DNA of 64,000 nucleotides from positions 19,680,241 through 19,744,240 of the forward strand of contig OU744453.1 of assembly GCA_916610825.1 (NCBI GenBank), read 5' to 3'. Positions within the stretch are counted from its first letter, which is position 1, and every line of letters starts with the position of its first letter. Source of the DNA: Haliclystus octoradiatus (taxonomy: Eukaryota > Cnidaria > Staurozoa > Stauromedusae > Haliclystidae). A program made the translations under genes and the position numbers. Below the pieces are notes generated by a model. That model did no database searches and had not been told where the DNA came from. It saw only the letters and a list, made by a program, of their open reading frames with translations. Shown piece after piece: positions 53,788 to 64,000 of the stretch.

Positions 53788-56700
53788 ATGTTGGCTAAAT
53801 TCGGTGGAGAAGAAAATGTAAAAACTTATCAACGACTCGATAGTTTCCTACAAAGATCCCTGAAAAAAGATGCATATGATAAAATACGTCTCGCTGAACC
53901 ATGCGTAGTTTGCTGTGGGAAATATAATAGGGTTTTTAAGTTTGCTGTGTTAGGATCGACATCATTGTATGTGCTAGAAAATCCACCACGTTCTACTAAA
54001 GATATCCTGCTCCATGTTGCTTTGAGATCTTTGAAAGATGTGAGACTTGTGAGTTACAGCCACTATTGTTGTACAGTGTACAGTAAATAATATCTAGCTT
54101 TTATTCGTAGGTCTAAATTAGTAAATAGTAGATAAGATAACAAAGACCGGATATGTGCGTGTGGTTGTTTTAGCATGTTTTCCTTTGTTATTTTAATAGG
54201 TTGACGAGATACCTGCCTTTTTCAATAATGATCTCAAAAGCAGGGTACAACGTATATCACTTGAATCACATCATGGCGGAATACACTCTCCTGCATCTAA
54301 CGTCAGTGATACAAGTAATGAAGTTTCATCGTCACTTTCATCATCTCATTCTTCTAGTTTTGACTATCTTGTTAACACAGCGTCATCTAGCTCAAATCTG
54401 CAAGGTGTCAATAATGGGTCATACCTTAATTTTCATGAATCACAATCCATTGAGGAGATGCCTCTTTTCAAATCGTTTAGTTCTACTATTGAAACCACAC
54501 CTCAGAAATCCAGGAAGCTGCCAAATCCCCCTGTTGGTATGGAAAGATGTAATGCTAGCGTAATGTCAGAATCCAAAAAGATTTCTCGGTCATTATCCAC
54601 ACCCACATCTTCGTCTACATCAGGGAAAATATCATTCAGAAAAAGTAGCTTATCCCGTGTTAGCTCTAGCTCTTCAGATGGTTCAATGAAGCATTATATA
54701 CGTAACGGCAGCATTAGTGAAGACTGTACTGTATCTGCACATTCTCTTCATTCCCGTTCATCCCATACATACCCAGCTTTGCTTGAGGCCAATGCTAGTT
54801 CATCTTCCCGGTCCTTACCACCACTTGAGAAGATTGATTCTAATTCTGACGTTGACACTTCTACTAGTAAAACAAATGTGACTGAAAAGAAAGAAGATAT
54901 GAATAACATGGATATATATTTACTGAGTAGTAAATCTAATTTCTATTATCATCTTGAAGCAGCATGGATACATTGCATCACAGTAAGTACGTTATTGACA
55001 CATTTTGTCACACCACATGTTGTTGTCATCATTTCGATATTCCACTTTTAGATCACTCTTTTCTCTTTCCTGTGATTGGATATACTTATGATGGATTGTT
55101 TGTTTAATTCCAGGAAACAAATTCAAATAGTTTCACACAACTGAAAACCAAATATAGCAGCACAAGGTTTGCTTGATAATGTTTATAGCTGTGAAACTAG
55201 ATATGATCTGCATGACAATCTGGATCTCTTTAGGGCCTCAATCTACTTGTTTGGGCCTTGAGCAAAGAGTCTCAAATGACCAGCAGCTTCATGAAAAGTT
55301 GAACTTAATTCAATAAAATTACGTACAATCAAACATGTTATAATGGTCACCTTTATACATCAGCCACCTGTCTATATTTGGTCACTATTGAAATGTCTGA
55401 AATAGTATTTTCTAATGCATCTACTCGAAAATAAAGGCCACCGGCTGTTAAATACTGGTTTCACTGTAGTAGCCCTTTGTGTTTACCAAACCTCATCCAC
55501 ACGATAGCAACAAAAACAATAATGTATGTGTTTAATAAGTGTCAAATGGATTTATTATGATTGTCAATGCGCAGCGATGCCCCACAGCTACTAATAATGC
55601 AATTCCCTCCGGTTCATTCCATTTGCCATCCTTAGGTATCCATCCATTCCATATGGTATCCATTTCATGTTTTGGATAAAATCAAGGCTGAGTTTACCTT
55701 CAGGGAATATGAACCGCAGTCATTCAGATATGATCAGATCTGAAGTGCGGTTGCTCTGCAGTTTGAGATAATCCTCCTCTATCACAGGTCTATAAAATGA
55801 TTAAGTTTAATTTATTTTGTTTTCATAACTTAATGTATTGCAGACAGGAGGTTGTTCAAAAGTTTGTGGAATTACAGAATGAAATTATGGATCAACCGCC
55901 GATAGAACCACTTTGTATTTTAACAAAAGAATTATGTTGCTCATTGAAAAAGTTATTTCATGTGAAGAAGTTGTTTTGGAAGGTGTGTAGCTGTGATGTG
56001 TGTGGCTGACACACAATTATGATAATTTGTTAACTGCATATTTTAGATCAATGTAGGCCTACCCTTACATCCATGCTTAACTAGAAGAAATGCACCAGTA
56101 TGTCTACACCATAGCACATCTCAATACGAGTTTACAGGCTCAAACACTCAGATGAAGCTCCTATGTAGAAGATACCATTTTTGCTTTGCTTTATTTAGTT
56201 CAATAAGAATCAAGGCAATGATGAGATAGAAAACGATTTCTGGAAGGAGGTCAATAATTCAATATATTATACATGAGAACTAAGCGACATTAGGTTAAGC
56301 TGCACAAAGACACAAACATACAGAGACCAGGGCAATTTGTTATAGGATATAAATAAAGTTATTATTTGGGTTTCAGGAGCAAAAGTTATTTGAATATTAT
56401 TCTCTTCTTGGATGTCAATTATGGAAGGACACATCTCATTTTGAAACCGGTTTTGAAGGGCAGCTAGATTGCCTTTTATTAATTTATCAAGTTTTAACTG
56501 CTGCAATTGGTGAAACTGAAACACTTTCGCATAGAAATAAATATTTATATGGCAATGGAGTAGATACAGTTCATTTACTTGTATGTTCGTTGGCAAGATG
56601 GCCTAATCTATTGCATGCACAAAGCAAAAGAAAAAATTCACAAGAAATGAATGCTATGTTTAATGATGAGGAAATGCATACTGATCGAAAGACCGAACAG

Positions 56701-59700
56701 GAGGTATAGTCTATATATCATTTAATTGAACGTTACTGTACAACACAACAATATTCTAGGTACCGCCAAACCTGTTATAACAGCCTTATCTATACAGCGG
56801 TCACCTGTCTATAGTGGTCACACTCTAGCAACGTCCAGAGTAGTATTTTCTATTCTATTGAAACAAACCCTGTGATAACAGCCACCTCTCTATTGTGGTT
56901 ACTACAGTAATAAACAACATTGTTATTCTATTGAATCAACCACATGTATATCCACTCCAGGGTCCAACAAAAGTAGGAATCCTGCAATCCTAGACTCGGG
57001 AAGGTTAGAGAAAATTCAGAAGAAAATTGATAATTTTAATTATTATTTATTGGTCAAACGTCAACAAAAAATTTCAGAAGAAAATGTTAAAATGCCTCTA
57101 GGATTCCAGAAGGCTGAACCTTTTGTCGGGCCCTGTGTTTATCAAGGCCATCTGTCTATAGCATTCAATTTATTTACCTTTCGTAGTTGGCTGATAGATA
57201 GGTTTCACTATACATTATAAGTAAATGTGTAGAAGTATAATTGATTTGTTCATGTAAATTGCATTGTTCTTGTTGTTCTTGTAACTGATTCATTTTCGTA
57301 TAGATCAGAGCTAAAAACCGCCTACCAGTAAAAATCAACACATTTAACTAATCTGTCTTGAATACTGAATAATATTGATAACGATTCTGAAATTAAAATT
57401 AGTTTTCTGATGGGTCATTTTATGAGTAGGAACAGGAAAAGCTGCTGACTTTTCTTCTTATCTTCCTGTTAGATTTTCAAAGATGACTTCATAGACGGTT
57501 CGATAAGTCTGCTTTATCAATTACTAAATTTGGCCAAGCAGGTGAGACTATTCTCGTACTAAAAGTTTTGAAATATGCATCATTAATTCATTATTTTCTT
57601 AGGGTGCAGGAGATTATTTAGTGATGCACGTTCGTATGAAGAGGAACTATGCTCAAAAGATGGAAGCATCTCTAGTAGAATGTAGAATTTTCTGCTTGGA
57701 ATGAAATGTGTATTAATTCTGGGCAACTACTAGGAATTCCCAGTTTACTCATTAAGTAACTTTTCAGTTTTCTAGTGTTGCGCAAGTATTGTTCATATAT
57801 ATTATATATATACCATCAGTGTCAGACATAAGGTTTAGCCTTCCTGAACAATTTCAACATTTTCTTCTGAATTTTTTGTTGAGGTTTGACCTATAAATCT
57901 TAAATCATCGATTTCTTCTGAATTTGCTTTAGCCTTCCGGGAACTAGAATTCCCGGATCCCCACGATTGTCAAACTCTGTGCACTATGTTAAACATAGGC
58001 TTAACGACTTATGATCTACCACAACATCTGATAAAAAATTGATATGGGGTCAACTGAGGTCAGTAATTGAACAATCAACATATTTCTAACTACAGTAAGT
58101 GCAGTTCGGATAAGTGAAATTCCCGCTTATCTGCAACCTGATTTTGAAACCCTATGAACTATTTTGTGATCAAGTCCTTGCTATTAAACAATTTTGGATA
58201 AGTGCGATGAAAATTATTGACAATTTTGACTTACCCTTAAGCAGGTTAGGCCTACACTGTATTTAACGCAATATCCTTGCAAATATTCTACAAAGCTATA
58301 TAGACTAAATATTTGTCTGTGTAATTTGTATTTCCTTACAGGGTCAACTTTTGTATCATATTGAGAGTCATTTATCACCGTCATCGATTGCTGCATTTAT
58401 GAAGAGATCCGATGGCTTTGTAAGTATTTACTTCATTATGAAGCACAGTTTTCAAGGCAGTTAATTGATTGATTTTTTTGCAAATTGTTGTAAATTGAGA
58501 AATCAAAAGGCAAAGGAACTTCAAATAATGTTCTATTTATGATAATGAAATTGATTTAATCAGGAGTTTTCAAACACATTAACTTTTGAGTAAGAAATTT
58601 AAAAGTTCATAAAAGTGTCTATTTATTATGCAAAACTGGTGCATAGTTACGTGTAGTTCTGCTGTTACAATACACTCACCTGTCTATAAGGGTCACCTAT
58701 CTATAAAGGTCAATTGCCTAGATCGCACATCTGGTTGTTATACTGTACATATTTATCCATATAGCATTTCAATTGGAATGTCATACCGCTGCTTTATTTA
58801 AAAAATGACATACCATGCTGTTATCATCTATCTAATAGTAATATATGCGTAATGGTTGCTGTCTCAGATAATGTTATGTAACTTTCAATGTCTACCTATT
58901 TTAATGCCAAACTATGAAGGCGTCTGTGTGGTCAAGTTTTTTCATATTGTCAGTCAGTTTGAGATGTACATCATTAGAGTCACTGTTTTATTTTTTTATT
59001 TCGCTTTCTGTTTAAAACATTTATCATTGAACAACATTTACATATATTATTTCAATTAACACAGCAACTCAATTGAGTTATTGCTGGTTGTATATAATTG
59101 TGATTAATAGTCACATCATAAGTACTTGAAGTGCTTGTTTATTTGAGGGAGATAACAAATTTACAGACATATACAAAAAATAACACATGTAGACTGAAGA
59201 GGAATCAAACCCTTCTAGACACTTTACCACTGAGCCATCAGTTGTCCAGCAGTAATCGCGCTACTGCTTGTGTCTTTGTTTTTCACAGTTATTTCCTATA
59301 TTTTTCAGGATACCTTTATATCATGCTGGGTTGATCGTCTTGTGAATTTATTAAATGATTCAAGTCATGACAAAATTGAGGATTCTACAATGGTTTACAA
59401 GCATTTTATGTGTTTACATCAATTGATAGAATCCAATATTGATATCAAACGATTATTCAAAACAAAACATTCTGAAGAATTTCGGTATGCAGCAAGTTTA
59501 GTTATAACAAATATTTTGTGGTGATAAGTCTATTGTGGATGGTAATACTGAATCCATAATTGAACACTGTACGGTGAACACTATATCCAAGCCATTTGTT
59601 GGCTAAAATAATCATTTTATCTGTAGGCTATGAAATGAATAGGTTGGGCAACAGGATTGGACCAACACCCGCAACAAGCATCACATGGAATCGGCCCATG

Positions 59701-60273
59701 TGTTTTCTGTTGTTCCAAAATCTAACTAAAAGTTTGTCTGTTTAGTTCACAAAATGTTAGCAATTTAGGAATCCAAAACAGACTCTTAACATTCAAAGCG
59801 ATTCAATTAAGGTTTAAAGAGTTCTACTTTTGGCTTAATTCTTTCCATTGTTACAGCGCTCTATTAGTATATTAATAAATATAATATAATAATATTACAC
59901 TTTACAGTCAATGAATGACCAAGAGTCACCCAGTTAGTAAAAGTGCTTGTCTATTGGGGGACATTAAGAAATTAATATATATAAATGATTAATAACAATA
60001 AGTTACATGTGTGCACCGACAAGGAATCCAAGCCCCGGCCTCCTGCACAGAGTGCGAACACTGCCACTGCGCTATCAGTACACACTCTATTGGTATCTCA
60101 GTGCTCTATAAGTATATTAATTATATATTGTATTTTTTTTAATTCCATATCATTTTTGTTTCAGGTATTACGTGTTATCGTCACGTACAATATCGAAACT
60201 ATCAGAGTCACCACTAAACAGGTTATTACTACTAATAATAGATAAACTCAAGACAGTTATGATTAGTACATGA
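53788..60273 (+). CDS. C12orf56-like protein, 9 exons, function unknown
   Basis: Exons 53788-54048, 54200-54982, 55114-55166, 55844-55982, 56377-56703, 57473-57541, 58342-58419, 59309-59484, 60165-60273; 664 codons (human C12orf56 622). The start MLAKFGGEENVKTYQRLDSF puts the conserved RLD.FL motif at the same distance from the N-terminus as in human. Conserved N-terminal block LQRSLKKDAYDKIRLAEPCV ... YVLENPPRSTKDI (to about 87), then a long Ser-rich linker, IYLLSSKSNFYYHLEAAWIH, FHVKKLFWK, and a helical C-terminal half. Last-exon choice: exon 8 reads on to a stop at 59524, but splicing at 59484 to 60165 gives EEFRYYVLSSRTISKL, matching human EEFRYFIHMPALQKRL, so I prefer it. The family has no established function. 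Confidence 0.88.
55326..55466. mobile_element. Family A MITE
   Basis: 141 bp, CAATCAAACATG to TACTGGTTTCACTG, TA on both sides. Intron 3 of the C12orf56-like gene. Confidence 0.8.
56763..57210. mobile_element. Family A MITE split by a family C insertion
   Basis: CCGCCAAACCTG to ATAGGTTTCACTA, TA flanks. The interior is partly duplicated and interrupted at 56958-57135. Intron 5 of the C12orf56-like gene. Confidence 0.8.
56958..57135. mobile_element. Family C hAT-like MITE
   Basis: 178 bp, CAGGGTCCAACAAAAGTAGG to TTTTGTCGGGCCCTG. The flanking 8 bp do not match cleanly, perhaps because of later change. Nested in family A. Confidence 0.8.
57817..57979. mobile_element. Family C hAT-like MITE
   Basis: CAGTGTCAGACATAAGG, TTAGCCTTCC, TTTTCTTCTGAATTTTTTG, GATCCCCACGATTGTCAAAC, ending CTCTG. 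Intron 6 of the C12orf56-like gene. Confidence 0.6.
58093..58259. mobile_element. Family B MITE
   Basis: 167 b with a left-end deletion (CAGT then AAGTGCAGTTCGG), right end TTAAGCAGGTTAGG..ACACTG, TA flanks. It ends about 80 bp before exon 7. Confidence 0.8.
58667..58745. repeat. Family A MITE fragment
   Basis: ACTCACCTGTCTATAAGGGT then GGTCAATTGCCTAGA and GGTTGTTATACTG followed by TA; the left terminus is eroded. Confidence 0.6.
59115..59262 (-). mobile_element. tRNA-derived SINE
   Basis: Minus-strand A box TGGCTCAGTGG (complement of 59227-59237) and B box GGTTTGATTCC (59201-59211), then a tail containing the complement of AAGTGCTTGTTTATT (59129-59143). Same tail as the copy at 59930. Intron 7 of the C12orf56-like gene, just before exon 8. 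Confidence 0.7.
59930..60090 (-). mobile_element. tRNA-derived SINE
   Basis: A box TAGCGCAGTGG (complement of 60064-60074), B box GCTTGGATTCC (60023-60033), tail with the complement of AAGTGCTTGTCTATT. Related to the copy at 59115-59262 with a different tRNA-like head sequence. Intron 8. Confidence 0.7.
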
Positions 60274-61202
60274 AAATAATAATGGAATGACAAGCAGTTT
60301 GATGGTGTAAAAGTGCGCAAATGCAATACTCAGATTATAAAAACACAATATTTCACGCAATCGGAAATTGTTTTGTATAAAACTTTTCCTTCATTTTTGA
60401 CAAATCAATTAGCTGAGCTAATTGAGATTTATAACCAAAAGTAAGTATGTACTAACTAACACACAATTGTTATCAAGGCAATGGAGTATGAATTGCCAAT
60501 AATTAAATTATGACACATATATTAAAGTTATTTAATAATATAGGATGATATATTATATGCAAAAATAGGTAGATTTTAAAGATTACATGGTTTTATAAAT
60601 AAATATGGTAATTTATTACATTATTATTCCAAATTAATTAATTTGATTTCTTTTTACTTAGATTGTAGTTTTCACAAATCCCTCAGTAGTTAGTGCAAGA
60701 CAGCACAAGTTCATGTGTGTGCATAAATACCTGTAGAGCTGAGCGCCTAGTTATGAATGTTTGCAAATTTGCAATATCCATTGTCTTTGTACTAGCCACA
60801 GGCTTTTTAATAAAACAATAGGATCTGTGAACTAACTGTTTGCTCAGACTGCCTAGCTGTGTTTAAATCTGTTGAAATTGATCTGCAGTGTCGCGGCTGA
60901 GATTTAGTATTTTCTTTAGTATTGTCAAGAGAAGACTCATTTCAATCCCAAATGGATTTCAAGTCAGTCATTAATGTTTAATATGTTGAATCAATATTTG
61001 GTATAATACTCTTGAAATGTGATATAACAGTGAATAACGCATAAATATTTCAAATAGATTAAAATAAAAAACGCATAAATATTTTCATGGTGGTTTTATA
61101 TCATAAATAATTTAAAAAAATCAAGATTATATCTTAATCATCTCATGTTATATACACTACTGGTATAAATTTATAACTCTATACTAAAATATTATACTCT
61201 AG
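60274..61202. other. Convergent spacer C12orf56-like / zinc-finger gene
   Basis: AATAAA at 60598-60603 is a candidate poly(A) signal of the plus-strand gene. The dispersed 39-bp repeat (copy 2) is at 60864-60902. No other gene recognised. Confidence 0.45.
60864..60902. repeat. Dispersed 39-bp repeat, copy 2
   Basis: Inverted match to 7349-7387, one mismatch. Confidence 0.6.
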
Positions 61203-64000
61203 TTATGTATTTATATCTATCTCTTTAGTTGATTTGTCAGTTTTATTATTTGTTTCTAGACATTTCAAGGAATGTTTGTCTAGAAAACTCTTGGTTTTGA
61301 AAGTCTTTGAACATGTTTTGCAAGAATAAGGTTTACTTTTCGAATGAGAAAAACGATGAGCAACGATACCAGCTTGATGGCAAAATATTCGCTTACAAAA
61401 ATTACATTGAAATTTGCCATCCTCTTGTTTGCATGTCGATATGTCTGTGTATAAAGAATTGTCTTCTAAAACATAGTGATTTGCTCGATGAACGGATAGA
61501 CTTTTCTTACTTGGAAATTCTTTGTCACAAATGTCACACACGTGTGTTTTTAATTGGTCATCCTTTTTAACGTGCATGTGACTTTCGTGAGATTTCGCTA
61601 TTCTCAGATTTTCAAACATTCTTGGACACAACGGGCATTTAACCATTTTTTTGGTTTCGACATGAAATTCTTTGATGTGAGCTATCAGACTTGTCTCATC
61701 GTCAAATGTTTTTGAACAAATACTACATGATAAATTGAGAAATGTAGGCATATTTAGACCAGCTAGAGGATCTTCTAATGCAGAATTTTTTGTTAGCACA
61801 GATGTCTTGCTATTAACTTTTGAATTGTGCATTTGTTTTCTATGACGAGTCATTGTACCAGACTCAGAGAAGGCCTTTCCACATACATTGCAACTGTAAC
61901 AAAAGCAACAGAAAATTTTATTAAAAGAACAAATGTACCACCTCCAAGCTGTCACCAAGTCTGTTCTACTGGCCTGGTTCCTGGAAGGCCTGCAAAAAGT
62001 CAGAACGTCTTATGTTATAATTTTGGAAAATATACTAAATCTAAGTTTTAAAATCCATGTCGTTGTGCCAAGTCAAAATGTAGATTATTTAATTTTTAGA
62101 TTACTTATTTAGTTTTCTTCAGACTTACGTTGTTCCCAGGAGCCAGGAGAGTAAAACATTTACGACACGCTGATCATCTGCTTGTTAAAGTAGTACTATC
62201 GATCGTATCGTTCCACTGAAGGCAGCTGAGCAATACACGGCAGCTATCGTCAAGCAATTCTCTCTGGACACTACCATTCCTTAAGGTGTCATTAAATCTG
62301 ACTTGATTAAAAACTACAAAATTAGAATTTCTGAAATAGTCTATAGATCACAGCAAGTTTAGATAATAGATTGGATAATAAGGTACTAGCTAGGCCTCCA
62401 TATTTCAGGTTTTGAATATTGAACAATTTGATCAGAGTCAAGGTGGATATAGGTCGATAATAGCAGACGAGGATATTCATTTAATATCATAAGATTAGTC
62501 AAACTGTTTCGGTAAAATCAATGCCAAAAGTCAAATCTTTCATAAAATTGCTTACTATTAGAATGTGTTTTGGAACCTTTGAAACTGCTTTTGGATCCAG
62601 CAGAACGCTGAATTGATTATTCTGGCTCATTAACATAATAATTTAAATGCAATTATCCTAACTAAACCAACTAATCTATTATTCATGTTCTGCATCATGA
62701 TTGGTTACTTGAGTATGCTACATTCATACTGTATAATGTATTTATTTAGACAATGTGACTTTGTATTTTGTTGTCTCAAAATAAAAATAAATATTTTAAT
62801 CAGCCCATTCACATACTTACATGTAATTCTTCTCTCCGGTGTGTCCTCGTATATGCCGTTGTAAGTCAGCAGCATAAGTAAACTGTCTTTTGCATATCTC
62901 ACATTCATATTGCTTTTCCTCAGAATGAATTCTCATGTGAGATCGTAAACTATTCCCCATCGTAAAAGCCTTTCCACATACATTACATACATAAGGTCGT
63001 AATTTCTTATGAACTCTTTTGATATGAACATTTAAATGACTATAATATCCATATTTCTTACCACATATATCACATTCAAAACGTTTAATACCCAAATGAA
63101 CATATTGATGATGAGCAGACAATGATTCTGGTCGTCTATATGTTTTATCACAATCATTACAAGCATATGGCCGTTCATTAGTATGAGATATCTTATGCGC
63201 TTTCAAATGACCAGCAGTGTAATATTTATTACCACAAGTATCGCAAGTAAATGTTTTTTCCCGGTTATGATTGACTGGTGCTCGTTTCTTGATTTCGTAA
63301 TTTGACGACTGCGTTTGTATCGGTTGAGTTTTTGACGATTGAAATGGTGGAAGTTGATTTATGCTGTTTGGAGTTTGATTTAATGTAGATTGAATAGTTT
63401 GGTTTTCTATGAATAGATTAGTTTGAGCAGAAGGAGTTGCGTAGGTTAGGCCTACAGGTAAGTACTTGAAATAGCTTGATGCATTGTTTATAAGTTGTTG
63501 ATTTGCGAGTGTCGCCGTTGTGGTTAGCGGTGGTAAAATATTTATATTTGGAGTCATACCATTGCTAACAATAATTATATTATATACTTGACTTGGTAAT
63601 GCCTGATAGCTTGTTGCACATTGGAAATTCATTGGAAATGTTTGCATAACATCGAGGGGTATTTGAGATAATTGAGATGACAACGAAGATGTATAAGTAT
63701 GCTGATCTGTTAACGTAGGTTGTTTTATTTGACACGACATGGAATAAGAATTTTCTTCAGATAAATCAACAGCAGAATCGCAACACTTGTCATCAAGAAC
63801 AGAAAGATATGATTCCAATGATTGAGATTTTCCCAGATTAAAATCATCACCAAGAGTATCATGTGGTAGCGAAGAAAGTAAATGATTGTTACTATCTTGC
63901 TCATCTAAGAATAATAATGACCTAGAATTATTCAGATCATCATCTGTCGTGTTCAATACCAAACTAGAACAAGAGCCAGACGGTGAAAGCTGGAGATCAG
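61203..64000 (-). CDS. C2H2 zinc-finger protein, 11 fingers, 5' end outside window
   Basis: Two exons: from the right edge to 62821, and 61893-61203 (stop). The frame is open to the edge, with no ATG at the N-terminal side, so the start lies beyond 64000. The N-terminal 220 or so residues are acidic then rich in Gln, Ser, Thr and Asn (LLFLDEQDSNN, SSQLSQIPLD), typical of an activation region. Five fingers follow (FTCDTCG...HKISH, YACNDCD, FECDICG, YVCNVCG, YECEICK), then HTGEKNYI joins across the intron to finger 6 (CNVCGKAFSESG) and fingers 7-11. Finger 11 (YSCKTCSKTF...HSLKC) is C2HC. Classic TGEK-like linkers join only some fingers. Presumably a DNA-binding nuclear protein; no orthologue assigned. 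Confidence 0.88.

Noticed and set aside
53546-53821. 91-residue frame upstream of the C12orf56-like start
   Set aside because: It overlaps the conserved start in another frame, resembles no protein I know and is probably chance or an upstream frame.

Overview
The window is animal nuclear DNA, AT-rich (GC about one third by eye). It holds eight intron-rich protein-coding genes whose GT-AG splice sites and phases I followed by hand, embedded in many short DNA transposons. Gene content (MEST, TBC1D7, RAB7, G6PD, a core-2-type GlcNAc-transferase, CEP41, a C12orf56 homologue, a C2H2 zinc-finger gene) fits an invertebrate bilaterian, most likely a marine deuterostome or a lophotrochozoan. I cannot name the species. 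The palindromic octamer TAGGCCTA occurs 17 times.

Layout. 602-11755 (-): MEST-like hydrolase, 11 coding exons. 11811-16972 (+): TBC1D7, 7 exons, divergent from MEST with only 55 bp between start codons. 17721-23867 (-): RAB7, 4 coding exons, convergent with TBC1D7. 25191-37451 (+): glucose-6-phosphate dehydrogenase, 13 exons, divergent from RAB7. 38158-39729 (-): single-exon GT14 glycosyltransferase, convergent with G6PD. 41532-53467 (-): CEP41, 12 coding exons. 53788-60273 (+): C12orf56-like gene, 9 exons, divergent from CEP41 with 320 bp between starts. 61203 to the right edge (-): 11-finger C2H2 protein, 5' end outside the window.

MEST and CEP41 are immediate neighbours in mammals (human 7q32), so their presence within 53 kb here points to an old linkage with four genes now between them. 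TBC1D7 (TSC complex) and RAB7 (late endosome/lysosome) act in related lysosomal signalling, but nothing in the sequence shows joint regulation.

Introns and spacers carry: about 18 copies or fragments of a TA-flanked pogo/Tigger-like MITE (family A), five of a second one (family B), several hAT MITE families with 8-bp target duplications, three tRNA-derived SINE copies, foldback repeats, long triplet microsatellites, and a Penelope-like remnant with a GIY-YIG domain between 233-bp inverted repeats. Four hammerhead ribozyme motifs were found: one with a full core and uninterrupted stems (35883-35929), one nearly intact (4404-4448) and two decayed. A 2.4-kb hAT element in a CEP41 intron carries four tandem CCAAT-plus-octamer modules that look like a promoter. 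Four family A copies have each been used as landing sites by other transposons.
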